From NCBI GenBank assembly GCA_013176395.1, contig JABMLP010000008.1, positions 1,116,001-1,180,000 of the forward strand: 64,000 nucleotides of DNA, written 5' to 3'. Each line of letters begins with the position of its first letter. Within the stretch, counting starts at the first letter, position 1. Under the pieces are notes generated by a model that saw only the letters and a program-made list of their open reading frames with translations, was not told the DNA's origin and made no database searches. Source of the DNA: Venturia oleaginea. Its lineage: Eukaryota > Ascomycota > Dothideomycetes > Venturiales > Venturiaceae. Shown in pieces: positions 34,325 through 47,543 of this stretch. The position numbers were made by a program, and so were the translations under genes.

Positions 34325-35858
34325 TCATCGCGGAATTCGGAAAGGGTGTCCCTCACTATTAAACACGAAATCGTCCAGACTGATGAGATTTGCGTCGCTG
34401 AATACGAGGTAGAAGTACTTCAGAGTCCCTGCCGTCCAATAACTCTCCACTCTGTCCACTTTTTCGGCATCTGCTCTCGACATTACGCTTTTGAGCTCCG
34501 CGCTAGCGTGTATATCTTCGTAAGTTCCTGCTCGCGTCGCTTGCCAGATACTTGCAAATATATTCCAGGCAACATCTTGTAGTTTCGGATCGCCTGTGAC
34601 GCGGTATAGATAAAACAGACTCTCGACGGCTTCTGGTCGAAGTCTGTAGCTGGGATCGTCGATGACGGTGAAGGCTTGGGACCCGTCTCGAAGGTTTTCG
34701 GGGTCGGGGTAAATGCGCGAATTTTGAGTTTGGTACCAATCACAAGGCTCCAGAGAAGGGCATGCATTCGTGTGGAAAATCTCTGGCATAAGTTCGATGG
34801 GAGAATGCTGGTACGCCCATATGCATCCATTGGTTGGCATATTCGTATAGCCTCGCATATTGCGATTCTAGTCCTCCTTGGAGTTGATATGTTTTTCCAA
34901 AGTACTCGTATGCAGAACCGGACCCGCCACCGAAGCTGAAAGAAGTGCCCTCCGTCAGATCGGGAGCTCGGATGTTGGCCTCGATAGGAAACATGCCAGG
35001 AGGTTTTGTCCGGTTTTGCTGTTCGTGCAGGATGTTCGTGATTCTGGCCGCCGCGCCGTAGTATCGCATGTCACCAGTGACTTGAGACAGTCGAGTTAGC
35101 TCCAAGCTCGAAGAAGCCATCTCTGCCAGGATTCCAGACTCGGCAGGTAGTTGATCCCCCGTCCCTCTCCTCGGATCCCAACTTGTAGCCGGCATACCAT
35201 TCGGTGTGTCGAACGATGCATAAATCATGTCACCCACTTCGATGGCTTTCCCCAAAAGTCTTTGGTCAGTGCAGCCCGTGAGATCATACGCCACGAGGAA
35301 GCCGCCCAGGTGTCGAATCGTGACTTCGAACATACTAAGCTGTTCAACGGTAGAGTTCCAAGGAGAGAAATCGATTTTCTCTGCGGCTGCAACAGCCTCT
35401 TCAAAGTCATCGAGTAAGTCCATGATCCAAAGCGTATCAAGACTGTCGATCAAAGTCACGGCCCAACCACCATAGTCATTTCTGGGCTGTCCCGAGATTG
35501 GTCCCACCTCATCTGCGAGCCAAGCTTTGTCTTCGTAGAATCCCCATGCACTGACGAAGGCACTCTTGACCATCTGCTGTCTCTCTACTCGGATGGCCTC
35601 TTTATAGGAGAGCGGGGCAAAGTCATGCTGGATCTTTGGCAAGGACTTGGGAGCCCCGGCTGGTAGCCAGGTCGTGGAGTTTGGGGGGTATTTGATTCTT
35701 TCATCCCTCCACAAGTAGCGATCATGATCAAAATCAAATCCTTCGTATGGTGGTTTTAGCCGTGAAGAGGGACAATTTGACTCAGTCGCAGCTAGGAGAA
35801 GACATGTAGCCATAATGATCGTGTAAACAAATGAACTCCGAATTGGCAGAACCATCAC
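34325..35858 (-). pseudogene. GH47 class I alpha-1,2-mannosidase gene with internal deletion and frame change
   Basis: GH47 enzymes trim mannose from N-glycans in the secretory pathway. The N-terminal frame (35858 to about 34840) has a signal anchor, then NDYGGWAVTLIDSLDTLWIM and FEVTIRHLGGFLVAYDL, both classic GH47 blocks. The C-terminal frame (about 34845-34325) has GCIWAYQHSPIELMPEIFHT, YRLRPEAVESLFYLYR and a terminal FNSEGHPF. Between them the roughly 80-110 residues normally present (with the LQHLTCF-type block) are missing, and the frame changes within about 34825-34845. The usual RADSxYEY is GSGSAYEY, so the catalytic Asp is lost. The terminal FNTEAHP has Ser for the calcium-binding Thr. 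I conclude the gene is inactive. Confidence 0.72.
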
Positions 35859-38131
35859 GGCTTCATCGGCCGCAAAAGCTTAAGTGCGTGAAAGGACAAA
35901 GGTAAAGCAGGAAGGGTAAAAAGAATGGTTTTTGCAAGACTATACCAGAGATAAAATTGCAGTGGTACTATGTGGAGCGGGAGAGATGAAAGGTAAAGTC
36001 TTCGTGCAATTGCGCCAGCGGCCACTTCACGCTCAAAGGCATAGCTCTTTCCTTGCAACGCAAAATTCTGGTCAGTAGCAGCTTCTGATTCGCCAAATCT
36101 TATTTGAGATGCTGAAATGGAGAGTGATGTTGATAAGATACTGGCAATTCAACTGAAGTCATCGAGATCATCATCGACTTCAAGGATGGCTAAGTGGAAG
36201 CGTCGCCACATGAAATTCTCCATTCGAGACATGAGACCTTCATCGTATTTTGGTCCATCTGGTGCCTCTCATATCAAACCCGTGACGCCGAGTGTATACT
36301 GAGAACTAAGTCAATCTCACCAAGGCCGATTGTCAATTGATCTTAGAACTTGAAGTAGGAGCAAGTAAGCTTGTAAAGCATAAGCTTTTGACGGAAAGGG
36401 AAAAGGCAAGAACAATGCAGAGGCTCGATGCAACATCGAAGGCATGGACACTATGTTTGGTGTAGAAGCAGGAAGAGGGGAGATCGTCGAGACACATATC
36501 AAGAGCTCCGTGCTCAAAGATACGAATTCGTACTCAGTACAACGCGAAAATGCCTGATAATTCCAGCCACACATAACACTTCACCAACACCATTAAAATC
36601 ACCATCCATTTATCTCGTACACCATAACCGGACATATAGGTGTGAGCAGCCTCCTCAACGAAAGTCGCGCGAAATCTCTCCTGCGAAACGGCCTTCCAAC
36701 GATCCAATGAGCCGCAGCATTGCGACGGCGTATACACAACGCGTTCGACCAAAACTCGCATACAACCAAGCCAGATAACCGCTGGAGACGGGAACGATAG
36801 TAAAGAGGAGGATTACGCTTGATATTGGATTGATACTGGCAACAAGATGGCATGGCTCAGTCTGACAGCTTGAGCTCCAACGTCTCCGGTGGGCTGAACT
36901 GGCAGCCAACATTCTCAGGATCCTCAAAGATCTAGGAGAAATGACTGCATGGAATACGTGTAGCAGGAAGATGATGTAGTGCAGGTATCAATTGTAGAGC
37001 TCTAAAAATTCGTAATCTACACAATGCTGGATGATTCGGCTCACGCTTTACGAATTTATGGTGCTTATATCACTTCCAAGGGACTGCCAAAGCGTATTGA
37101 TTTTTGAGTTTCTGGTTCTTAATATAATCTGGTGAGACCAGCTAATGGTCGAGCTACGAGGTACAGCTACCCTTTCTTGGAACTCACATCATCCTAGGGG
37201 AAAAGATTGTCAAGAAGAGAGAAGTTCATCATCGAGTCCATCGTGGCTTGTAGACAGGACTGGAAACTTCTTGGAATATCACATGTCGTTTCTACGATAC
37301 AAACCACTGTCCCGTTCACAATGATATTGACGGACACGCGCTTTTGTTTGAAAAAGGAGGGAAAAGAAGTGGTACAAAACTTCTTGTTGTCTGGGATGTT
37401 ATGTTCTTTCTCCTTGAAGATTGGATTCAGATTCTTGGGCTAAGGTCCCTGGCTGAATTGGCTCTGGGCTCAATGCTGACTGCGAGAAGTCTTGGGAAGA
37501 AGGGGAAGTCACTTGAGCAGAGATTCGAGTATACTATAGTTACACAATCTATTTCGTTTTTCTCTTTTCCCTCTACCGTAAACTTAGAATAACATGCTCT
37601 CTCTAGTCACCAACCAAACATAAAAAGCGGATGTTCACACCATTGGCGAGGTGGATTATATACACCCGTCCACAATAGAACCCTTCAAAAATTAAGTTCT
37701 ATGCACCGTCGCAATGAATGCTTGACCCTGCGTTTTGGTGTAGCAGAAGGTGTAAACTTCGGTGCCTCATGGTGACAAGTATCGGAACTCAACCACCAAC
37801 TGTTACAACGCTGGGAATCTTGTTGCGCGAATATTGTGTGGAGAAATGACTGCATGAGCGTCCATCCACGTCACGTACATTCAGTAACTGGTCATTTGCG
37901 CTGAGATAGCTGATGCTCCTCAGAAGGCTTTCGATATATTGAGGAGCGGAATTGGCCCTGGCTGCGAGGGCTGCGAAGTGATTGCGAGGGCGAGGACTGT
38001 CGGTGGGAGACGGTTGAAGTTGATGGGAGATGAGTTTGAATACGGTTACTGGAGTAGACAGAACCAGAACACATCTTTCCCGATCGCTTTTCTAAGCGAC
38101 ACCCACCCTCAGTGCAATAAAGTCTTGAGCC
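35859..38131. other. 2.3 kb intergenic region, no confident gene
   Basis: Minus-strand frames between 36927 and 36317 have membrane-like composition (TIVPVSSGYLAWLYASFG, WMVILMVLVKCYVWLEL). They could be pieces of a decayed multi-exon membrane protein, but I cannot join them with confidence. Nothing else is recognised. Confidence 0.4.
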
Positions 38132-39830
38132 TTACACAACTTCATCATTCCTTAGATTTTGCACCTGTAACTCATCGAAGCCGAGCTCGTACAAAACCTC
38201 ACTGGTATGCTCTCCTAGGAGTGGAGGCCCCCTTCGAATCTGGCCTGGAGTTTCGCTGAACTTGACAGCAGGGCCAATGAGCTTCATTATACCAGAGACC
38301 GTGTGCTCTGTCTTCCAGTCCTGCACCATACCACGAGCCACTGTCTGCGGATGAGCAAATGCTTTCTCGATGCTGTTCACCGGACCGCAGGCAAGCCCAC
38401 TGCCTTCGAGCACCACGAGCCATTCATCGTTCGTCTTCTCCATCAACGTCTCATTCATAATCTTGTCCAGGACATTTCTATTCTGTACGCGAAGAGGATT
38501 CGTCTTGAAACGCTCATCCTCGAACAAGTCCAGTCGGTTTAGGCGTTGACACAGAGACTTCCATTGTTTTTCATTGTTTGCGCCGCATGCAAGATAGCCG
38601 TCTTTCGTCTTAAATGTATTGTACGGGACAATGCTAGGGTGAGCTGCACCAAAGCGCTCCCCTTCGATGCCCATATTCAGCCATGTAGCTCCAATATTGA
38701 TGAGCAGGTTGATTTGGGTTTCGAAGAGACTGGCGTCTAACTTTTGACCGAGGCCAGTCTGATCTCTAGCACGGAGCGCTGCAAGGATAGCTCCGTGCAT
38801 GTACAAGCCAGTTGACATGTCCACCTATAGGGAGCAACATCATTAGCGATTGCACGCGACCCGCAGTATACAATGGTAAGACATATCCTCATAGTCTGAC
38901 CACCACGTAGCGAGACAGTGTTTCTATATGGAAGAAATCAGTGGCCAAAGTTGGGATCACTAAGTGTACGGCAATTTGCCTCCTTGAAGGAGGACAGATT
39001 GAGTGTACTCAAATCTCCCAGGGGCTTGTGATCTTAACAATTTTGATTCTTTCGAATCTCCAATTGATGGCCTGTGGAATGGTCTCCCAAGTCGTGCACG
39101 AAGGAGAGCAGTACTGCAAAGTGGACAGACTCGAGCGATGTCACAAATGCCTGGAAGTACCTACCATGCCTAGTCCAGGGCGTATAGGCGCTCCACCTTC
39201 TTCTCCGGTGATATGCATCAGACCTCCCTCAGCAGCGGCTATGGCATCATAGCCAGCACGACCACTGTAAGGCCCACTACCTCCATACCCAGATATGGAT
39301 GCGTAGACCAGCTTAGGATTGATCTCCTTCAGCTTCTCGTATCCAAAACCAAGCTCTTTCGCCTTCCCGGGTATAAAGTTCTCCACAAAGACATCGGATG
39401 TCCTCGCCAGCTCGTACAATATGTCCAGTCCTGCTTGTTTCTTTAGATCAAGTGTAATGCTGCGCTTGTTGCGATTGACGGACGCAAAGTAGTAGGAGAT
39501 TGGTGTATCTGTTTCCCAGCTAGAGGCTTCTCCTTTCACTTTCCAGTGGCGGGTGTCGTCGCCAATGCCTCGTTGCTCGACCTTGAGAACATCGGCGCCA
39601 TAATCTGCGAAAATTTGGGTGCAGAAGGGGCCGGCGAGAATGCGGGTGACATCAAGAACGCGGAGACTCTTCAAAGACCCAGCATTGGTTTCAGTGGTCT
39701 TTGTTGAGTAGCTTCGTGGTGCTCGTCGGCGACAGTTGTGGATAATGGCGAGTTTTGAAGTGGAGGGCGAGGGACGGAAAGGGGAAGGTGCAGTTTTCGA
39801 GATCGAAAACCAATTCTTTGACAACAACAT
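38132..39830 (-). CDS. Mitochondrial class III CoA-transferase (CaiB/BaiF family, SUGCT-like)
   Basis: Transfers CoA between carboxylic acids; the animal SUGCT relative makes glutaryl-CoA. Exons are complement(38132..38824, 39165..39830), 452 aa. The Arg/Ser-rich N-terminus (residues 1-45) looks like a mitochondrial presequence. Family blocks follow: RVLDVTRILAGPFCTQIFAD, GADVLKVEQRGIGDDTRHW, YYFASVNRNKRSITLDLK, GYDAIAAAEGGLMHITG. Splicing gives GLGMVDMSTGLYMHGAI; the Asp of VDMSTG matches the catalytic Asp of formyl-CoA transferase (GDSNTG). GQKLDASLFETQ comes next. The single 340-nt intron is far longer than any other here, and I see nothing encoded in it. The exact acyl donor is not determinable. 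Confidence 0.88.
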
Positions 39831-40606
39831 CTTTAATGATTCGATTCGACAAAGAGAGTATGATTGAGGATATTCAAGTCTCTCAGTACCTCAGTTAATA
39901 TATACATCAGATCATCCCGGCCGCAGTACCACCATGCGGGGTTGCCAAAGCCGAATATTTTCACGATCTAGAAGACGGATGCGGGACTAGCCAGCTCTTC
40001 TCGTACACCTCTTGGATCATATACCGACAGTACCCTGAAGTGTATCTTTCTTAGGTTTTCTCATATCTTTCGGATTCCTCGAGATTCGGATCAAGCCTGA
40101 ATGGGCACATGTTTCAGAATCCATTTTCAATATGGATTTCTTCTCGAGGAATAAGAATGAATGCAAAGGATTTCTTTTCTGATTGTGCTGAACATGAACT
40201 AAAATTCTAGGTCAAATAGAGGCTTATATTGCTCTAGCTTTCTGCTCATACTAGGGAATGGTTGTGCCATCGTTTTCGTCGTGGTGATAATATTTGTTGA
40301 TGGAAGTGTCACATACATCAACCCGTGCCCTCTCTCGTGCTATATCATCCCATCCCAAGCCCGACTTGCACTAAATCTAGCTCCCATTCAAAGAGAACTG
40401 CCAGGTGATCAAGTACGTCTGAGATTCCAAGTAAATTGAGCGTTGTACGCTGCGCGAGCGATCCCTAAATATAACCTTGCTTAAAGCCTCCACCCCTAAC
40501 CAGTCTTATCCCCCACTTCTCAAGCACCCTCGAACATATCGCTCACTCTATCAAGCATATAAACTCAATCAAGTCACTCATGCCGACGATACCACTGTTT
40601 CTTGAG
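39831..40606. other. Intergenic region
   Basis: Promoter side of the CoA-transferase gene and 3' side of a relic. No feature recognised. Confidence 0.5.
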
Positions 40607-41034
40607 CTAAGCACGAGTCTCGGCGTTCTCAGGCATGCGAATCTGGTTGTCGAACTTCTTTTTTATTAACGCATATCGGCTCCTGATTGTGTCATTGATC
40701 CTGTGCCTCATCTGGTACTCAAGATGATCCACGTCCTCCACAATACCCTGATGAACCTTTCGGAGCCTATAGATGTTGTGTCTGTTGCGGGCGTAGGGAC
40801 TGTTCGCGCGGGTAAAGGTATACACACAAGCTTCGTGGTTTACTTCTTCGTACAAGGCTCGAAATATTGGGCGAATATTTGTTGGCGAATTTCTGCTGGA
40901 AGGCTGAGGAAAGATGTTCGCTTGCCTGATGGTGTGAGTGTGGTCCTTGTCCCGGTTTCGACCTTCAATCTTATCAGCAAATATTCCTTTGTCGAGCTCA
41001 GAAGGAAAGACATACTCCAATATCGCACCGTCAA
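40607..41034 (-). pseudogene. F-box/2EXR-like relic with a frameshift
   Basis: One minus frame carries TSFLSLPAEIRQQIFAQYFE and then stops. The neighbouring frame continues naturally with ALYEEVNHEACVYTF, then HNIYRLRKVHQGIVEDVDHL to a stop at 40607. The two match consecutive parts of the same fungal family. The shift is within AATATTTCGAGCC near 40866-40880. The upstream N-terminus cannot be placed with confidence; basic frames reach about 41230. Confidence 0.5.
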
Positions 41035-41443
41035 GGTAATCTATTTCGCGCTAGTACCATGCCTCCAGTGTTCTGTTCATCTCTGTTTCGTCGTTGCTTC
41101 TGCTTTGCACATCTCTTCTGGCATCGCCTTTGTCGTTGTGCTCGAACCATGGTTTGGAGCTGCCTCTCTGCAACCAAGTAAAATGATGAAGCGATTGAGA
41201 TTGAAGAAGAAGAGTCGAAAGCTTTCATGTTGACAGCGGAGCTGTGTTGATACTGATGTTGCGAAAGACTTCGACATCCGAAGGGGAGAATCACGACGGA
41301 CGTGACAACCACTTAGCTCTCACGCCAACAACTGACTTCCATTACGACAAGCCATACAGAAGATCATTCTCAAGACAGCTCCCATGCCAGTCTGCCGAGG
41401 GATCTTTCCACAGCATCGGACATGCTTCATCCTGCGGCCATGT
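41035..41443. other. Intergenic region or remnant of the neighbouring relic
   Basis: Basic Gln/Arg-rich minus frames lie around 41080-41310 and may be the eroded 5' part of the relic at 40607-41034. Nothing certain. Confidence 0.35.
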
Positions 41444-42507
41444 CTAAAAACCGATGACCTGGCTGAACAGTCGGATGTATTCTCGAATACCGATAGGTAC
41501 AACGAGGAAAGAACCTAGCAGACTGAAACAGAAAATCAAAACTCTAGGCATCGTCAAGGGAAGATGAGCAAGAACCGCCAGGTCCCTGCAGAAGTCCTCG
41601 GCCAAACCATGAGCCGCCCGGGCCATCCCAATCATAGGCCCAACGAACACAGTGATCGAGAGCACGATTTCAGCAACGCTCCGTTTTTGTTTCGAGAGCA
41701 GATTAAGATCCGCCTACTTCGTCTTGATTGTTCCGAGACAGTCAAATTTTCCCTCTACCAGCAGTATGAAGAAGCAAAATAAAACAGTGAACGCGTTCCC
41801 ATTTACAACGGTACAATCAGTGTCCATCTTCTCTGCTGTGCTCCCGAGAGGTTGTCGCCGGTCTCCAAGAAACAGTATCGTTCTTTCCGAAGCGGAAAGA
41901 GGATGCTCTCCGGCGTGCGGGGCTTTGAACAAACGGAGTTTCGTAATCGTCCCGATAGTGAGATGTCCGATGATGAGGCCAGCGGGCGCCAGTTCGAAGA
42001 CATGTCATCAACCCTGGTGATGGATTGCGAAGCTTGGTCTCGCCTGCGTCCATAAAGGAAGATGGTTGTTGAGCACTGCGCGATGAAAGCGAGCACAACG
42101 AGGACTCGACCAACTACTTTTGCCCATCTCTCGGCTTTTTGTGCCCGCGTTCGATGTGTCAATGGAATTTCCGTTATCGCCTCGTAATCTTTTTCTTGAT
42201 CCAGGACCACCCCGAGGAGCCATCTCAGCGGCCGAATAACGTCGTGATCGCAGTTTGGTAGTTCCTTGCCAACAAGGTATCGGCCAGGCATCATGACACA
42301 TCCCGCGGAAATTGTCAAAACGTGGAAACCTAAGAATGAGAATGGAGCGATGATGTAGAGAAGTGGAAGTATGGTTAACAGTCTCTCTTTTCGAAGACTG
42401 ACAAGATGGAGATATGAGGCGAGAGCGGTGAATTGAACGATGAAGAGTTTGACGAGGAACCCTGCTGTGTTCCGCCAGTCTTGCAGCGGGCAAGCTGGGT
42501 CCGCCAT
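41444..42507 (-). CDS. Polytopic membrane protein of unknown function
   Basis: Read as complement(41444..41713, 41815..42507), 320 aa. The intron is GTACCG..AGTAG, 101 nt; a nearer donor at about 41759 is also in phase with the second exon, but its upstream frame does not connect. Hydrophobic segments: FLVKLFIVQFTALASYLHLV, LLTILPLLYIIAPFSFLGFH, VLVVLAFIAQCSTTIFLYG, then after a 90-residue polar loop EIVLSITVFVGPMIGMARAA and VLIFCFSLLGSFLVVPIGI. So five or six helices. I do not recognise the family. No neighbour suggests a role. Confidence 0.55.
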
Positions 42508-43475
42508 GATTTCGAGCTAGAGTTGAGTGATAACACCTGAAGAGCTGAGCCCGGCTTTGTTTCCCTCAGCTCTATAGTGAGATTTGAAGGTGAATGGCGA
42601 AAGGCTGTGGGATTTGTTGGTAGATCGTAGGAGGCTGTTTGGAATGGAGAAGAAAGAGAACATGTTGATGCGAAAGAGATTTATGACTGAAGCAATCGAG
42701 GCGCAGACTGAAGGAAGCTGTGGATTCATATTCAATAATAGTCCAAGGCTTCACTGACTTCTAGCGCAGTACCAAAGCCCAAATGGCTAATAGGCCCTAC
42801 TAATCAGGTGCTAGCCCTGTTTCCAGGCTGCATGCACAATAATTATCCCATCCACTCTGCAATCGTCTGGAACCGTGGACAATATTGGCATATCGCAGGC
42901 CAAAGGTGACGAATTCGGGAAATTTTTACGAGGTCAAATGAAGCAGGCACTAGTGATACTCTGCAGCCCAAAAACAGTGCGCGAGCCGAGTCCCCGTCGT
43001 TTAGATGCCAATGACTGCATAATCAATGACTTCAATCCATTGAATGTTGTTCGATGGTGGGCGAAATGCAGTAGAGAACAGTGTAAATCTGCAGGGTTCG
43101 TTATTATACATGTGAGCGCTTAGAATTGACGACTAACCTTCTTGTTCAAATGGCAGCCCGATCGATCTCGCGAATTGGTTAGCAAAAAGAATGGACAGAA
43201 CTTGTATACTTGAAAGTAGAAAGCACAGAGTCACTAAGAACAGTCACAAAATGCACAAAAGAGAAACGGCTCGATATTCCCCCCCAGCGACAAAAACCTA
43301 GATTACAATTCGGGAGAGGAGCGGGAAAATAGACAAACAAATCAGCCATGGCCCCTTCTAGCTTTTGGATTCCATTTTTGTACATCGCAAGGAGAATGGA
43401 TACCTGTATGGTGTTTGTTGCTCTTCTCTCCCTACTGTCCCTCACCACGACCAACCACTTCTATTCATTTTCCAT
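42508..43475. other. Intergenic region, includes ATP2 3' UTR
   Basis: Upstream of the membrane protein gene (-) and downstream of ATP2 (-). Short open frames on both strands have no recognisable content. Confidence 0.5.
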
Positions 43476-45442
<1,967 letters not shown>

Positions 45443-46054
45443 TGTGAGAGGAGAGATGGTGATGGGGATGGGAGGAGATGGTGTGGTGAAGTAGAAGAGG
45501 TGGTTGAGGACTGGAGCTCGAAGCTGGGCATTTCGTGCCCGTGAATCTCCGAAAGCCAGATAAAATTTCGCACAATACAACAAAACACTTTACTATCGAA
45601 TAAGCAAGCAGTGAACAATTCGAGCATCTGTCTACATCTCTGTCAACACAAAATAGTTGCTGAAAGTGATTTTAAGGTTTCACGTGACTATTCAATAGTA
45701 CTACTACTACTAGTAGTTCAAAGCCTCTTTCATATTCATCGATGTGTCTATATGATCGATCAAAGATCGAGAAACTACACCTAAAATGCGTCAATCCCGC
45801 GCGAGCATTACAAAGGAACAAAATTGCAGTCACTTGGCCAATTATTATCCGCAATCCTACTTCAACACAACACTCTCAAACTGAGATCGACATCGATAAG
45901 TTACTGAAAATTCAGATGGACGATCTTGCTAGAAACTTAGCGATAATTATCAAAGTGTGAGCGTACTGTATGGAAGTAAGATGTGTAGTTCTTGACAGAC
46001 ATGAATTCATGGACCGACTGTGCAATCATTTCTGGCAAGAAATCTCAACTGACG
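45443..46054. other. ATP2 upstream region, abutting a transposon
   Basis: About 600 nt between the ATP2 start and the left end of the DNA transposon. It contains a small TAC/TAG-rich run at 45698-45717. No gene recognised. Confidence 0.5.
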
Positions 46055-46056
46055 TA

Positions 46057-46123
46057 CTTCACAAGCGAGTGGGCCACCCAAGCGAGTGGGCTACCTCACA
46101 AATGTAAACCGCCTTCGTAAAAA
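46057..46123 (+). repeat. Left terminal inverted repeat of the Fot1/pogo-type element
   Basis: Begins CTTCACAAGCGAGTGGGCC and includes an internal 17-nt direct repeat. It is the inverse of 47104-47170. Confidence 0.9.
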
Positions 46124-46173
46124 TACTACGCAGCCCTACAACGATTTATAGTATTAAATAGAATAGAATAATA

Positions 46174-47094
46174 TTATTTAGAAGCTTCGCTATCATCTAT
46201 ATTCTCTATTTCTACCTCACAAGTGCGGGAGTTATGCCCAGTCTCGCCGCAACGGCCGCAGTGCCTCTCTCCACGTACCCTCTTCGCAGGCTTCTCACCA
46301 TCGTTACGATTACCACCCTCCCTTATAGTAACTAAGTCAGTTACTTCACCAGCTGTCAAGGTCTGCTCAGTCCGCATATATCTCCTTTTGCGACTCTTAC
46401 GCTTTGTGACTGCCTCAATTGCGTCTCGAAGGCGCGCTGTTTCTTCGCGCATCAACACCATTTCATGTGCTATCAGCTGCGCGCCTTTACTCAACTGCCT
46501 GACCTGCTCATCAATAGAACTTGCAGAGGATCCTGGGCCTGTAACGACTAGCTGAGACGATATCTTGCCTATTAAGAAGCCAGATTCATCAAAATTGTAG
46601 GTATCCTCGTCTATGATACCGTACTCTGCCTTTATCCTCTGAACAAGTGTGAACCAGGGTATAATAACCGCCGGGTCTTCGCAGGCAGCTCGCTGGCGAT
46701 CGTATGGACGGCTCCATCGGGTGATAAGTTCTGGCTTACGCTTTACCAAGTTGTTAACCCAGTTCTTGCCAACAGGCTTCCCACCCCGCTCTCTTAGTAG
46801 TTTATTAGCCATATCTTGTACGTAGGCCTTCGACGGCGGTAGGCCGCGTAAGCTTTCGTTAAGAATACGCTTTATACCCACCTCCTCTTCTAGCTTTGTC
46901 AATCGCTTCGAGTTCGGCTCGCATTCGCGTCGAGGGCGCTGTCCGGCGCGTCGGCGTTGTACTGTTGTTCGAGGTACGCTATATATTACTGCAGCGCGTC
47001 TTTCGCTTTGGATTTGCTTTGAGTTGATATCTGAGATAGCAAGGAATATATCTCCTTCTTTATAGATCTTCTGCTTTTCGTGTTGTTGAGGCAT
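46174..47094 (-). CDS. Truncated pogo/Fot1 transposase: DNA-binding N-terminus plus zinc-knuckle C-terminus
   Basis: 306 aa in one open frame; relatives are usually over 500 aa. The N-terminus is a helix-turn-helix of psq/CENP-B type (YSVPRTTVQRRRAGQRP), followed by a second HTH (SKAYVQDMANKLLRERGG, VGKNWVNNLVKRKPEL). The DDE nuclease domain starts (YNFDESGFLIG, with its first catalytic Asp) and then jumps to the tail: a helical segment (HEMVLMREETARLRDAIEA), a basic stretch and a CCHC knuckle CGRCGETGHNSRTC. The deletion kept the frame. The protein should bind element ends but not cut. It may be a relic or could act as a repressor; that is inference. Confidence 0.82.
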   Translation of the reverse strand: MPQQHEKQKIYKEGDIFLAISDINSKQIQSERRAAVIYSVPRTTVQRRRAGQRPRRECEPNSKRLTKLEEEVGIKRILNESLRGLPPSKAYVQDMANKLLRERGGKPVGKNWVNNLVKRKPELITRWSRPYDRQRAACEDPAVIIPWFTLVQRIKAEYGIIDEDTYNFDESGFLIGKISSQLVVTGPGSSASSIDEQVRQLSKGAQLIAHEMVLMREETARLRDAIEAVTKRKSRKRRYMRTEQTLTAGEVTDLVTIREGGNRNDGEKPAKRVRGERHCGRCGETGHNSRTCEVEIENIDDSEASK

Positions 47095-47103
47095 TACGCG
47101 ACG

Positions 47104-47170
47104 TTTTTACGAAGGCGATTTACGTTTGTGAGGTGGCCCACTCGCTTGGGTGGCCCACTCGCTTGTAAAG
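47104..47170 (-). repeat. Right terminal inverted repeat of the Fot1/pogo-type element
   Basis: Read on the minus strand it begins CTTTACAAGCGAGTGGGCC and matches the left repeat except for five transitions. Confidence 0.9.
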
Positions 47171-47172
47171 TA

Positions 47173-47543
47173 CGTTAACGTGAAAGAAGCACAATCAAAT
47201 GGGAATCAGACATGCTAAGATGTTAGATTTTTTCTAAGCCATTACGTAGGTATAGGGTATTTCCAAAAATTGAACAGATCTACCCTGTATTCGTAAGTTC
47301 GTGATACAGAGCATCTCCCCTTCCAAGGAGGCCCTAAAATCATGTTCCTTTCTACCCTCCTAAATGTCGAAGTCCTTTCTCGAAATAAACCTCCTCAATC
47401 CGAGATCAATATTGATGATTTCCAGGCGATTTCTTTTTCTGTGTTTGCCAGAAAATTATCAACATCGATCCCAGGGTGAATGTCGAACTGTTCTTAGCAA
47501 TTGGAGGGAAGGACTCGCGTGCTTCTCATATCGCGTACGTGGG
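47173..47543. other. Intergenic region
   Basis: Between the transposon and the 3' end of the ClpX gene. Nothing recognised. Confidence 0.5.

Larger units (their letters stand above)
46057..47170 (-). mobile_element. Fot1/pogo-type (Tc1-mariner superfamily) DNA transposon, internally deleted
   Basis: A 1114-bp element with terminal inverted repeats of about 67 nt (46057-46123 and 47104-47170), differing at five positions, all transitions. It is flanked by TA on both sides (46055-46056 and 47171-47172), the target duplication expected for this superfamily. Each repeat holds two copies of a 17-nt AAGCGAGTGGGCCACCC-like unit. It carries one minus-strand gene whose central catalytic part is missing, so it is non-autonomous. 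The ends look intact and could still be moved by a full-length relative. Confidence 0.88.

Noticed and set aside
38825..39164. Extra micro-exon in the CoA-transferase intron
   Set aside because: Direct joining of GLGM to VDMSTGLY already matches the family, so no extra residues are needed.
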